From assembly GCA_016929715.1 (NCBI GenBank), contig JAFGIG010000115.1:1-47664 (forward strand): 47,664 nt of DNA, given 5' to 3'. A program made the position numbers and the translations under genes. Shown in pieces: positions 26,676 through 35,212 of this stretch (position 1 is its first letter; each line of letters begins with the position of its first letter). This stretch comes from Caldifarciminota bacterium (GTDB taxonomy: Bacteria > SDB-A). The notes beneath the pieces were generated by a model, which did not search any database, was not told the origin of the DNA, and saw only the letters and a list, made by a program, of their open reading frames with translations.

Positions 26676-27475
26676 TATTCCTCCATGAAGTCGAAGTTCC
26701 AAATAGCCTGAACTACAGGAACCACGCCGGTGTTGACCTCGTCTATCTCGACTCCGGGACCGACAACTCCGAGTATTATTTCGCAGTTGGAAGCGGCGTT
26801 GATGCCGAACCCGGCGCCCCATTTAAGCTTTTTCAGAGAAAAATCGTAACCGAGTTCTGTATAGGTCTTTATCACTCCGAAGGAGAGATCGTTGGCGAGA
26901 GTCACGGTCTGGTGCCAGGAGTCGACTTCGCCCCAAACTCTCGGGCTGATGAGGTATATATCCGTGTTCTCGACGTATTCCCTCGGGTCTATTGAAAAAT
27001 CGCCAATACCCCTGATATCGGTCAGGACTTTGTCTATTTCATACCCTATGTGAATAGAACCGAGTTTTTCGGATAACAGATAGCTTCCTCCGAAGAAAAA
27101 GCCGTATCCCCAAAGTTTTCCTGTCATAGTCCCGGTGAGTTCATCTGTCAGAACTCTATTCGTGCTCTGGGAGAGCAAAGGAGAATATCCCAGAAAATCC
27201 CAGTAATAAGCTCCTGCAGAGACAGAAAACGGGAGTTCGCCTATAAAACCGCCGCCTTTTACCTTTACGTTGGGGACGAGAAAAAGATCGAGAAGCGAAT
27301 TCGATCCGATCTGAAAATAATCGTAAAGGCCTACAGCGACGTCACCTATTCCTATTTTCGAATCTCTGTGAGGAAGTATATAACCCGTCTCGACGCTTAA
27401 AGTTCTCGTTGGAAGAACAGCCGACAGAGCCGAAGAGACGAGGAGAAACATAAATGCGATCAGATATTTTTTCAT
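26675..27475 (-). CDS. Exported outer-membrane beta-barrel-like protein
   Basis: Signal peptide MKKYLIAFMFLLVSSALSA. Aromatic/glycine-rich alternating pattern. Coupled to neighbouring genes. Confidence 0.6.
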   Translation of the reverse strand: MKKYLIAFMFLLVSSALSAVLPTRTLSVETGYILPHRDSKIGIGDVAVGLYDYFQIGSNSLLDLFLVPNVKVKGGGFIGELPFSVSAGAYYWDFLGYSPLLSQSTNRVLTDELTGTMTGKLWGYGFFFGGSYLLSEKLGSIHIGYEIDKVLTDIRGIGDFSIDPREYVENTDIYLISPRVWGEVDSWHQTVTLANDLSFGVIKTYTELGYDFSLKKLKWGAGFGINAASNCEIILGVVGPGVEIDEVNTGVVPVVQAIWNFDFMEE

Positions 27476-27487
27476 CTTTCACCTCGC

Positions 27488-29446
27488 TTAATTTTCAATG
27501 ACGTGAAATTCCACTCTTCTGTTCATCCTCTTGTCATCTCTCGATCTCTCCGGAGAAATCATGAGCCTCGATTCGCCGTATCCGATGGCGAGAAGCTTTT
27601 CTGGGGAAATACCCTGAGTGTTTATGAGGTAGTTGCGAACAGAATTGGCTCTCGCTTCGGATAGCTGCTGGTTGTGCGCGTTGCTTCCGTCGCTGTCCGT
27701 GTGTCCCTGAATTTCAATCTTGACTTCCATGTTTTCTTTGAGCAGTCTGGCGACCTGATTGAGAATCGGATACGATTCCGGCAGAATGTCGGCTTTGTTG
27801 ACCTCAAAATTGATGTTGTGGAATACGAGCTCGGCTTTTTCCTTCAGCAGGTTGAATTCAGTGACCAAAACTTGTTTGCTCGCCAGGTTGAAGTCCTTTT
27901 TGGACGGAATGTATCCGGCGACGTATGCTTCGAAAGTATATGACCCCGGAAGAAGAGTTACATCGAATCTGCCGTTTTCGTCGGTTGCTATCGTGAGAGT
28001 AGTGTCTCCTGAAATTCTCACCGAAGCTGTTATCGGCGCGGTCGAGGCGTCGGATTTTATCTCATAGACGATTCCTTCTATCTTTCCGAGTTCTTTATCA
28101 AGTGTGAAATCTATTCCTGTCAGAGAGTCTCCGGGATAGACGAAAATCGGCCTGGGATTGACGGCTGAATAACCTTCTGCGCTGACGTTAACTTCGAAAA
28201 ATCTCGGAGCCGGAATGTCAGCTACAAACCACTCCCCGCTTTCGTCGGTGACGATAGAAGAGAACATATATTCATCTGCCGTAGTGTCGCTGAATGTCAC
28301 CATGGCTTCGCTTATTCCCGACATCGTCTTTATGTCGGAAATCTTTCCCGCTATCCACGCGAGTCTCGGACGGTCGGGTATGAAGTCATATGACCATCCG
28401 AATCCGACAGAAGCCAGCCATTCCGGGCAAAAAGCGTAGCTCTCGACGTTTGTTTTGTCGTTGGATGTAAGCCTGAAATCGTATGCTATGTCAAGGTAGA
28501 GGCCCGGAAGAGATGTAAAACGCAGTCCGGGAGTCAGCCTGAGAGGACTGGCTACGCTGTCGGGAGACAAAACAAAAGTTCCGGTCGCTTCGACAAAAGG
28601 TTCGAAATATTTGCCTTTGAAAGAAGCTCCGAGCCCTATGAGTAAAGTCTGGTATTTGCTGTATCCGAGATATGTGTATCCCAAGACGCCGGAAAAAGAA
28701 AAAGGCGATTCCGGAATAGGTTTGAAAGATCCCACGAGGCTGACGCTGGCGCCGAATCCCTGTCTGAATGTCCTGAACAATCCGCCGCTCCAGCTTATCT
28801 CACTGTCGTCGTTCATAACGCTGTCCGGGGTGGTTCTTCGGACTAAAGAGTCGCTTTTCTCAGGACCAGTTGGGAAAATAAGCTGAGTGACTCCGCCGAG
28901 AGTGAATTTTTCATTGACCGGAATTGTTCTTTTATAGAAAAGAGAAATATCTCCGATGGATGTGCTTTTTATGTTCGCTCTGCCGAAATACTGGAAAGTT
29001 CCAAGAGAATCGTTTTCAATGATCCCGGGATTGTCAGGTCTTATGTGTATAGGCTGGGCGAGGAACTGGTCGAAATAAAAAACCGAGGTTATGCCGATTT
29101 CGTCAAAATCAGTTAGAGCATAGGAAATTCCGAACGGAACAGTTATGCACGTCAAAGCGTCGCCGGTTCTGACTACGGTGTCTCGGGTAGTCGTGTCAAC
29201 AGTGAAGACGGGTCCAACCCATGTTGTGTCATAGTAAACAAGTGTTGTGGGAAACGAGTCTTCGAACGCGTAATAATTGAGCATTATCCTCGTCCCTATT
29301 GTAAAAGTCCCTTTTCCGAGGTTATATGCCGATGGTATCCTGAACCATCCTCCGGAACCGTCAAGGCTGACTCTTCCGCTCAAAGTCGAAAGCGGAATTA
29401 GTAAAGCTGTTGCGATCAACAGCAACAACACAGATTTGCTCTTCAT
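27488..29446 (-). CDS. OmpA-family protein with N-terminal barrel-like region and CarboxypepD_reg-like repeats
   Basis: C-terminal OmpA domain (INFEVNKADILPESYPILNQVARLLKEN...IQGHTDSDGSNAHNQQLSEARANSVRNYL). Two Ig-like segments (GKISDIKTMSGISEAMVTFSDT...; GKIEGIVYEIKSDASTAPITASVRISGD...). Confidence 0.85.
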   Translation of the reverse strand: MKSKSVLLLLIATALLIPLSTLSGRVSLDGSGGWFRIPSAYNLGKGTFTIGTRIMLNYYAFEDSFPTTLVYYDTTWVGPVFTVDTTTRDTVVRTGDALTCITVPFGISYALTDFDEIGITSVFYFDQFLAQPIHIRPDNPGIIENDSLGTFQYFGRANIKSTSIGDISLFYKRTIPVNEKFTLGGVTQLIFPTGPEKSDSLVRRTTPDSVMNDDSEISWSGGLFRTFRQGFGASVSLVGSFKPIPESPFSFSGVLGYTYLGYSKYQTLLIGLGASFKGKYFEPFVEATGTFVLSPDSVASPLRLTPGLRFTSLPGLYLDIAYDFRLTSNDKTNVESYAFCPEWLASVGFGWSYDFIPDRPRLAWIAGKISDIKTMSGISEAMVTFSDTTADEYMFSSIVTDESGEWFVADIPAPRFFEVNVSAEGYSAVNPRPIFVYPGDSLTGIDFTLDKELGKIEGIVYEIKSDASTAPITASVRISGDTTLTIATDENGRFDVTLLPGSYTFEAYVAGYIPSKKDFNLASKQVLVTEFNLLKEKAELVFHNINFEVNKADILPESYPILNQVARLLKENMEVKIEIQGHTDSDGSNAHNQQLSEARANSVRNYLINTQGISPEKLLAIGYGESRLMISPERSRDDKRMNRRVEFHVIEN

Positions 29447-29557
29447 GCACCCTCCCGTTTTATGAAGTTTGGTCTAACAAAAAAGTATTCTAATCCTTTT
29501 GCGGGGATGCTGCAACTCAAAATTGCCCGATTAAAAACGCTTAACTATATATAGTCC

Positions 29558-30202
29558 TTATATCAGCTCCAGCTCGGAGAGATAATATTCTCCGGTGGAA
29601 TCGCTGAAAAAAACAATGCCCTTTGAAGGCGCCAGAACATAAGATTTGTATTCGGAAGAATTTTGATTTCCCAAAAGAGCGGAAGATTCGCGAATGTTGC
29701 GATTGATATCTATCCTGTAGCAGTTTTCATAAGAACCTTCGGGACAAGTGAAGTTTTCAAGGAGCCTGACAGAAACAGTTGTTTTAATCTCTATGGAATA
29801 AGGATCTCCGGCAATGTTTATGTTGTTGGTATAGACATCGGTCCATAAATCTCCCTCCAAAAGAGGAAGTTTTAAAAAATCAGCCCAGCGGTTTTCAACA
29901 ACATAAGAAGTTCCGGCAAAATCCCTTGTCAAATTTTTATGTGTTTTGATGCTTCCATCGTCTTTCCAGACATAGAAATAAGTTCCGTTGAAATCCCAAA
30001 CAGAGCAGTATCTACCCTGGTAGAGAAAATTAAACGATTCGACTGAAACAGAGGCGCTGTTTCCGAGCGTATCTTTGTAATTCCAATAACTGCTTGTGTC
30101 CGGAAGAGGGAAATACTCTTGTGATAGCCTTGAAAGAGGGCTTTCGGAGGAGCATTGGGTCAGAAAAAAGGAGATTGCGAGAATTATAAATAAATTCTTC
30201 AT
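29558..30202 (-). CDS. Hypothetical lipoprotein
   Basis: MKNLFIILAISFFLTQCSSES, a lipobox-like N-terminus. Confidence 0.65.
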   Translation of the reverse strand: MKNLFIILAISFFLTQCSSESPLSRLSQEYFPLPDTSSYWNYKDTLGNSASVSVESFNFLYQGRYCSVWDFNGTYFYVWKDDGSIKTHKNLTRDFAGTSYVVENRWADFLKLPLLEGDLWTDVYTNNINIAGDPYSIEIKTTVSVRLLENFTCPEGSYENCYRIDINRNIRESSALLGNQNSSEYKSYVLAPSKGIVFFSDSTGEYYLSELELI

Positions 30203-30205
30203 GGA

Positions 30206-30721
30206 TCACCTCGAAAGTTGAAGTCCCAAACTGAGAAGTATCAGGGACGAGTTGGAGTTGTCGAGTGAATACCCGTAGGACAGATCCGAAAAGAGACCAA
30301 GCGATTCAGTGAGATCGAACTTCAATTTAATCGCGGGGATCACCCAGGAAACGAAAGAACTTTCCGATCCGTTTTTTGTTTTTACGCGTAACTGGGAAAG
30401 TCCGTATGAAAAAGAAAAAGAGAGTTTGTTTCTCGGTGTTAAATTGAAAAGGTGCCTTGATAAGCCTGCTTTGAGAAGGAAAATATTCAGGGAAAGATCT
30501 TCTCTGTAAGCTCCATCGGCCTGAATTAAGGAGAAATCTGCCCCCGGAGAAAAGCCGGCGTATTTTTTGGAAAGCGAAGTTCCGAGGGTTAAAACCCTCC
30601 CGTTGTCAAAATACTTTGACGAAAGTATGGATATGCCGGGAGAGACTGAAAAAGAATAAGCTTCAAGCCCTGCCGCTAAAAAAAGTGAAAAAACAATAAG
30701 GAGAAATTTGTATTTTTTCAT
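30206..30721 (-). CDS. Exported small outer-membrane beta-barrel-like protein
   Basis: Signal peptide MKKYKFLLIVFSLFLAAGLEA. Alternating amphipathic strands ending in LSLGLQLSR. Confidence 0.6.
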   Translation of the reverse strand: MKKYKFLLIVFSLFLAAGLEAYSFSVSPGISILSSKYFDNGRVLTLGTSLSKKYAGFSPGADFSLIQADGAYREDLSLNIFLLKAGLSRHLFNLTPRNKLSFSFSYGLSQLRVKTKNGSESSFVSWVIPAIKLKFDLTESLGLFSDLSYGYSLDNSNSSLILLSLGLQLSR

Positions 30722-30742
30722 AGTTGTTCTGTTCCCGTCAGT

Positions 30743-31876
30743 TCATTGGGATGTCTGTTTTCCGCATTCAGGGCAGAACTTCGTGTTTGCCGCAATCGGT
30801 TTTCCGCAATGAGGACAATTCACTGTCGGCGGGGTGGTTTCCTTGCCGCAGTTAGGGCAGAATTTTGCATCACCGGGAATCTGATTGCTGCAGTGAGGGC
30901 AGGTTTTTGTAACCTGGAGAGGTTTTCCGCAGTTTGAGCAAAAAACAGCTCCCATGGGTAAAGCCGCGTTGCAGTGAGGGCAGGGTTTTGTTCCCTGCGT
31001 CTGAGTGCTTCCCTGCATAGCCTGATTTATCATGCCGGGCATCATCATGCCCATCCCAAGGCCTGCTCCAATGCCCATTCCCGCTCCGGCTCCGCCGCCT
31101 TCGTTCTTAGCTGCATCTCTCAGAGCGCTGGCGGCTTGATACTGAGTAAACCCTCCGAGTCCGCCCATTGCTTCGACTGAAGCTCTTTCGTCTATCATTT
31201 TCTGAACGGCTTCGGGCAGGCTGACAGCGTTTATAAGAAAGTCCGTCATCTCTAAGCCGTATTTTTCGAAATCATTCTGAATTCTGGATTTAGCGCCTAT
31301 TGCTACTTCGTCGTAATTGCTGGCAAGATCGAAAATCGAAACGCCTTTGGATGCAACTTCTCCGAGAAAGTCCGCGAATCTTGCGATTATTATATTTCTT
31401 AGAAAATCCTCTATCTGCTCCCTGGCATACCTTCCCTGTGAACCGACGACTTTGTTGACAAACAGCTGAGCTTCGATGATTCTCACGGAATAAGCCCCGA
31501 ATGCCCTTATTCTGACGAATTTCAATTCCTTGTCTCTGAAAGGTATTGGTTCTGGCGTTCCCCATTTTGAGTTGGTGAACGTTTTTGTGTTGACGAAAAT
31601 TACTTCTGTTCGGAAAGGGCTTCTTCCGTCGAACAGAGCGCCTACGAATTTCGTCAATACAGGCAGGTTCGCCGCTGTTAAAACGTGTTTTCCGGGTCCG
31701 AAGACGTCGAGCGCCTGGCCGTCTCTGAAGAATACAGCCTTCTGGTCTTCTCTCACGATCAGCTGACTTCCGAGTTTGGTTTCTGCAGAGCCTTCTTCAG
31801 GGACCCTGTGAACCATAATATCGCCTGTCGGGTCGTGGTATTCGATTATGTCCATCAGTTTAAGATTAAATGCCAT
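30743..31876 (-). CDS. SPFH-domain protein with C-terminal tandem zinc ribbons (YdjI-like)
   Basis: SPFH body plus CPHCNAALPMGAVFCSNCG, CPHCSNQIPGDAKFCPNCG and CPHCGKPIAANTKFCPECG. Confidence 0.88.
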   Translation of the reverse strand: MAFNLKLMDIIEYHDPTGDIMVHRVPEEGSAETKLGSQLIVREDQKAVFFRDGQALDVFGPGKHVLTAANLPVLTKFVGALFDGRSPFRTEVIFVNTKTFTNSKWGTPEPIPFRDKELKFVRIRAFGAYSVRIIEAQLFVNKVVGSQGRYAREQIEDFLRNIIIARFADFLGEVASKGVSIFDLASNYDEVAIGAKSRIQNDFEKYGLEMTDFLINAVSLPEAVQKMIDERASVEAMGGLGGFTQYQAASALRDAAKNEGGGAGAGMGIGAGLGMGMMMPGMINQAMQGSTQTQGTKPCPHCNAALPMGAVFCSNCGKPLQVTKTCPHCSNQIPGDAKFCPNCGKETTPPTVNCPHCGKPIAANTKFCPECGKQTSQ

Positions 31877-32397
31877 TATCCTTCTCCTCTTTTAATACCG
31901 TTGATGAAAAGATTGTCTCTTTCTTTCAATTTTTCTTCGAGGGAGTCTATGGTTTCGCTGAGCCCTGATAATATCAGGGCGGTCTCTTCGGGTTTTACAG
32001 ATTCAAGTTTTTTGCAGGATTCTGAAATTTCATCTACGAACCTTGCAAGGTTGACGTCAAATTCGTAGAGCTGCGCGAGCTGGTCCTGGTCTATCTGGAC
32101 AAGGTCGAACCAGCCTGTGTATCCGTAATCAGCAAGCCTGATTCTGTCCGTATTTGTTTCGAGTTTTGCGTCTATTCTTGAAACGGTCTTCAGGGAAGCG
32201 AAATCCTGACTGTCCGTGAGGACAACAGTTGCTCTGGAAAGATGAGCGCGGCTCTGCGTCATTTTCGAAGCGAGATAATCCCTGTAAAGCTTATCCGCTC
32301 TTCTTCTCTCCTCTCTCTTTATGTAACCGGCAAATCCGGGGATATGTTTTGCCAACCAGTCTCCGGCGTTCCTTATGGTGTTGCCGAGATCGCTCAT
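31876..32397 (-). CDS. Hypothetical coiled-coil-rich protein coupled to the SPFH/zinc-ribbon gene
   Basis: Start/stop overlap with the SPFH gene (TAATG). Charged helical sequence without a signal peptide. Confidence 0.7.
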   Translation of the reverse strand: MSDLGNTIRNAGDWLAKHIPGFAGYIKREERRRADKLYRDYLASKMTQSRAHLSRATVVLTDSQDFASLKTVSRIDAKLETNTDRIRLADYGYTGWFDLVQIDQDQLAQLYEFDVNLARFVDEISESCKKLESVKPEETALILSGLSETIDSLEEKLKERDNLFINGIKRGEG

Positions 32398-32430
32398 AAA
32401 TCCTCCTTAACAAAATTGACAAGTAGCATC

Positions 32431-32460
32431 TTGACACAATGATATATCAAGAAATAATAT
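32431..32460 (+). promoter_or_regulatory. Candidate sigma70-type promoter
   Basis: TTGACA (32431-32436), 18-nt spacer, TAATAT (32455-32460), upstream of the ORF at 32490. Confidence 0.5.
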
Positions 32461-32489
32461 AAGTAAAAAGTATTTTAAGGAAGGTTTTT

Positions 32490-33251
32490 TTGAACTACAT
32501 TGAAATTGCGCTGAAAAGTTCGGCAAACTTAGCGGAGAAACCGTTTGAAATAAACGCAAACTTTGCTGAAATGCTCTTGTCCTCAGGAGCGGAAAAAATA
32601 GGAATCTATCTCAGAACATTAAGCGGCGGCCTAAGCCTCTGCGAGTCAAACACTGAAGCTGTTCCAAAAAACCTTGTGCCGAATATTTCGCTGAAAGAAC
32701 TGTCCAAAAAAGATTTTGAAGGATTGTTTTACTTTGAAAACCCTCCATATAAATTCTATATCCTCGGAGACAAACCTCTAAATCCATATGCGCTTATTCT
32801 TTCTGAAAACCCAGTAGATAACCGCGGCATGTGGCAGACTATATCGCTTTTTTACAAAATGATTTTTTTCTACAGGCGCGAAGCAGTTAAATCCGAACAT
32901 TTTGATGTTATTGTGGCGTTCGATGAAAAACTTTCAATCATCAAGGGAGAAGAACCTGATCTGTCTTTTTTTAGAAATCTTTCCGCTGAAGAATTGCCCC
33001 GGATCCTCGAATCGATGACACAAATCAAAAGCCGTTTCCTTTTGCCTTCGGAGAATGTCTGGGGCAGGAACAAAGTAAGTATAGGGAATGAAACCGGTGC
33101 AGAGGGAATCAGGGAAAAAGCGGCTTTCATAAGAAAGCATGCAGAATCAGTTCTCAGCGACATGGGCAGAAGCTCCCCGTATTTTACGGAGCTGTCTTCG
33201 ATATCGAAAACAGCTTCAAAAATTATTGCTTTGTTTGAGAACAATCCTTAG
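32490..33251 (+). CDS. Hypothetical protein
   Basis: TTG start after AAGGAAGG. 253-aa ORF with no recognised family. Confidence 0.65.
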   Translation: MNYIEIALKSSANLAEKPFEINANFAEMLLSSGAEKIGIYLRTLSGGLSLCESNTEAVPKNLVPNISLKELSKKDFEGLFYFENPPYKFYILGDKPLNPYALILSENPVDNRGMWQTISLFYKMIFFYRREAVKSEHFDVIVAFDEKLSIIKGEEPDLSFFRNLSAEELPRILESMTQIKSRFLLPSENVWGRNKVSIGNETGAEGIREKAAFIRKHAESVLSDMGRSSPYFTELSSISKTASKIIALFENNP

Positions 33252-33394
33252 CTAAAAAAATCATTGACAAGACGATGATAATGGTAAAAAATACAGTACC
33301 AAAACTTTAGAAAATCCCGGGTTAAGATTTCTTTTATTATATCTGATTTATTCTTTATTTTGAAATTTTCACAAAAAGGAGACAGCTCAAAATC

Positions 33395-34858
33395 ATGAAC
33401 ATCGCGGACAATACACCGGAAACCGCCGAAGCCGGCGCTTCGGAAGAGATAAAGATTAAAAAAAGAAAAACGAGAACGGTAAAAAAAGCCGAAATTCAAA
33501 AAGAAGAGAAAAAACCGGAAAGAGACATTGAAAATACGGAGGTTTCCGCTGAAGTTCAGATTTCGGATGAAGCCCCGCCTGAAGATACCGGAGAATTCGC
33601 GAAAGAACAGGTCAAGGAAAAACAAACGGACCTTAAAAAACAGGAAGTTTCGGGATTTGTTGAAAACGCTGTCTCTCATACCCGGGAAGGCGAACCCTCG
33701 GCGGATACTTTCAGGGAAAAACCGAGAATGATACTGAAAGACACACTGAGAAAAGTCGAAGGTGTTCTTGACGTCATTAACGGTTACGGTTTTATAAGAT
33801 TTTCGAGGTATAACTACACTTTGAGCCCTTACGATGTCTATGTCACAAGAAATATCATTGACAAATACAATCTGAAAATAGGTGACACTGTTGTCGGATA
33901 CGCCCGTCCCCCTAAAACCAATGAAAAAAACGACGCGCTGGTCTCTGTCGAACTCATAAATTTCAAGGAACCGCCTTCCTCGAGAGACAGGACTATGTTT
34001 GACGATTTGACGCCGCTATATCCAACGGAAAGGCTTGTTCTCGAAAGAAACAACGATTCAGAGGACAACATTTCCATGCGTATTATCGACCTTCTCGCGC
34101 CTATCGGCAAAGGGCAGAGAGGTCTTATAGTGTCCCCGCCTAAAGCCGGAAAGACAATTTTTCTCCAGCAGATAGCCAACTCAATACTTGCTAATCAGCC
34201 GGAGTGCATACTCATAGTTCTTTTGATAGACGAAAGGCCTGAAGAAGTAACGGACATGAAAAGATCCGTGAACGCCGAAGTCATCAGCTCCACTTTTGAC
34301 GAACCTTCCGAGCATCACACTCAGGTTGCGAACATCGTCCTTGAGAAAGCAAGAAGGCTGGTAGAAATGAAATACGACGTGGTCATTCTCCTCGATTCAA
34401 TAACACGACTCGCCAGAGCTCACAATGCGGTTATTCCGCATTCAGGTAAAACTCTTTCGGGGGGAGTTGATTCTCTCGCGCTTCATAAACCTAAAAGGTT
34501 TTTCGGAGCGGCGAGGAATGTAGAGGAAGGAGGGAGTCTCACGATTCTCGCCACGGCGCTTATTGACACCGGAAGCAGAATGGACGAGGTGATTTTCGAG
34601 GAATTCAAGGGAACAGGCAATATGGAAATTGTCCTCGACAGGAAAATCGCCGACAAGAGAATTTTCCCTGCCGTCGATCTCAATAAGTCCGGCACGAGGA
34701 AAGAAGAACTTCTTCTTTCTGAAAAAGAACTCAAGAGAGTTTGGGTGATAAGAAAGTTTCTCAATGATCTCACTCCCGTGGAAGTGATGGAAACACTCAT
34801 AAAAGAAATAAGAAAGACAAAAACGAACGACGAATTTCTCAATTCCATGAACGGCTGA
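33395..34858 (+). CDS. rho: Transcription termination factor Rho with basic/acidic N-terminal extension
   Basis: RNA-binding region [31 protein letters not shown] (Walker A); [28 protein letters not shown]. Confidence 0.97.
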   Translation: MNIADNTPETAEAGASEEIKIKKRKTRTVKKAEIQKEEKKPERDIENTEVSAEVQISDEAPPEDTGEFAKEQVKEKQTDLKKQEVSGFVENAVSHTREGEPSADTFREKPRMILKDTLRKVEGVLDVINGYGFIRFSRYNYTLSPYDVYVTRNIIDKYNLKIGDTVVGYARPPKTNEKNDALVSVELINFKEPPSSRDRTMFDDLTPLYPTERLVLERNNDSEDNISMRIIDLLAPIGKGQRGLIVSPPKAGKTIFLQQIANSILANQPECILIVLLIDERPEEVTDMKRSVNAEVISSTFDEPSEHHTQVANIVLEKARRLVEMKYDVVILLDSITRLARAHNAVIPHSGKTLSGGVDSLALHKPKRFFGAARNVEEGGSLTILATALIDTGSRMDEVIFEEFKGTGNMEIVLDRKIADKRIFPAVDLNKSGTRKEELLLSEKELKRVWVIRKFLNDLTPVEVMETLIKEIRKTKTNDEFLNSMNG

Positions 34859-34980
34859 TTTTTGCCGTTTGATTTATCAAAAAAAAAGGTATAATCTTAG
34901 GAGGCGGGTTTAATAATCCGGGCAAATGCAATAAGCGGAATAAAAAATAACAATAGCAGGTAGTATAATCAGGAGGACAG

Positions 34981-35193
34981 ATGAAAAAGGGAATTCATCC
35001 TAAATACGGGAGTTGTAAAATAACATGCGCTTGCGGAAATGTAATTGAAACATACTCGACCAGAGCATCGTTCGGTGTTGAAATTTGCTCTGCTTGCCAT
35101 CCTTATTTTACGGGCAAACAGAAATTTGTCGACACCGCAGGCAGGGTTGAAAGGTTTATGAAAAAATACAGTTCAAAACAAAAAAAAGCATAA
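34981..35193 (+). CDS. rpmE: 50S ribosomal protein L31, zinc-binding type
   Basis: [38 protein letters not shown]. Confidence 0.96.
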   Translation: MKKGIHPKYGSCKITCACGNVIETYSTRASFGVEICSACHPYFTGKQKFVDTAGRVERFMKKYSSKQKKA

Positions 35194-35212
35194 CGCTTTC
35201 AAGGGGGAAGGC

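Noticed and set aside
26676-26822. N-terminal 49 residues of the listed 26034-26822 ORF (Arg-rich)
   Set aside because: Out-of-frame reading of the upstream barrel gene; a lipoprotein signal starts at the ATG overlapping that gene's stop.
29540-29556. AT palindrome ACTATATATAGT after the lipoprotein gene at 29558
   Set aside because: Too short and AT-only to support a terminator or operator call.
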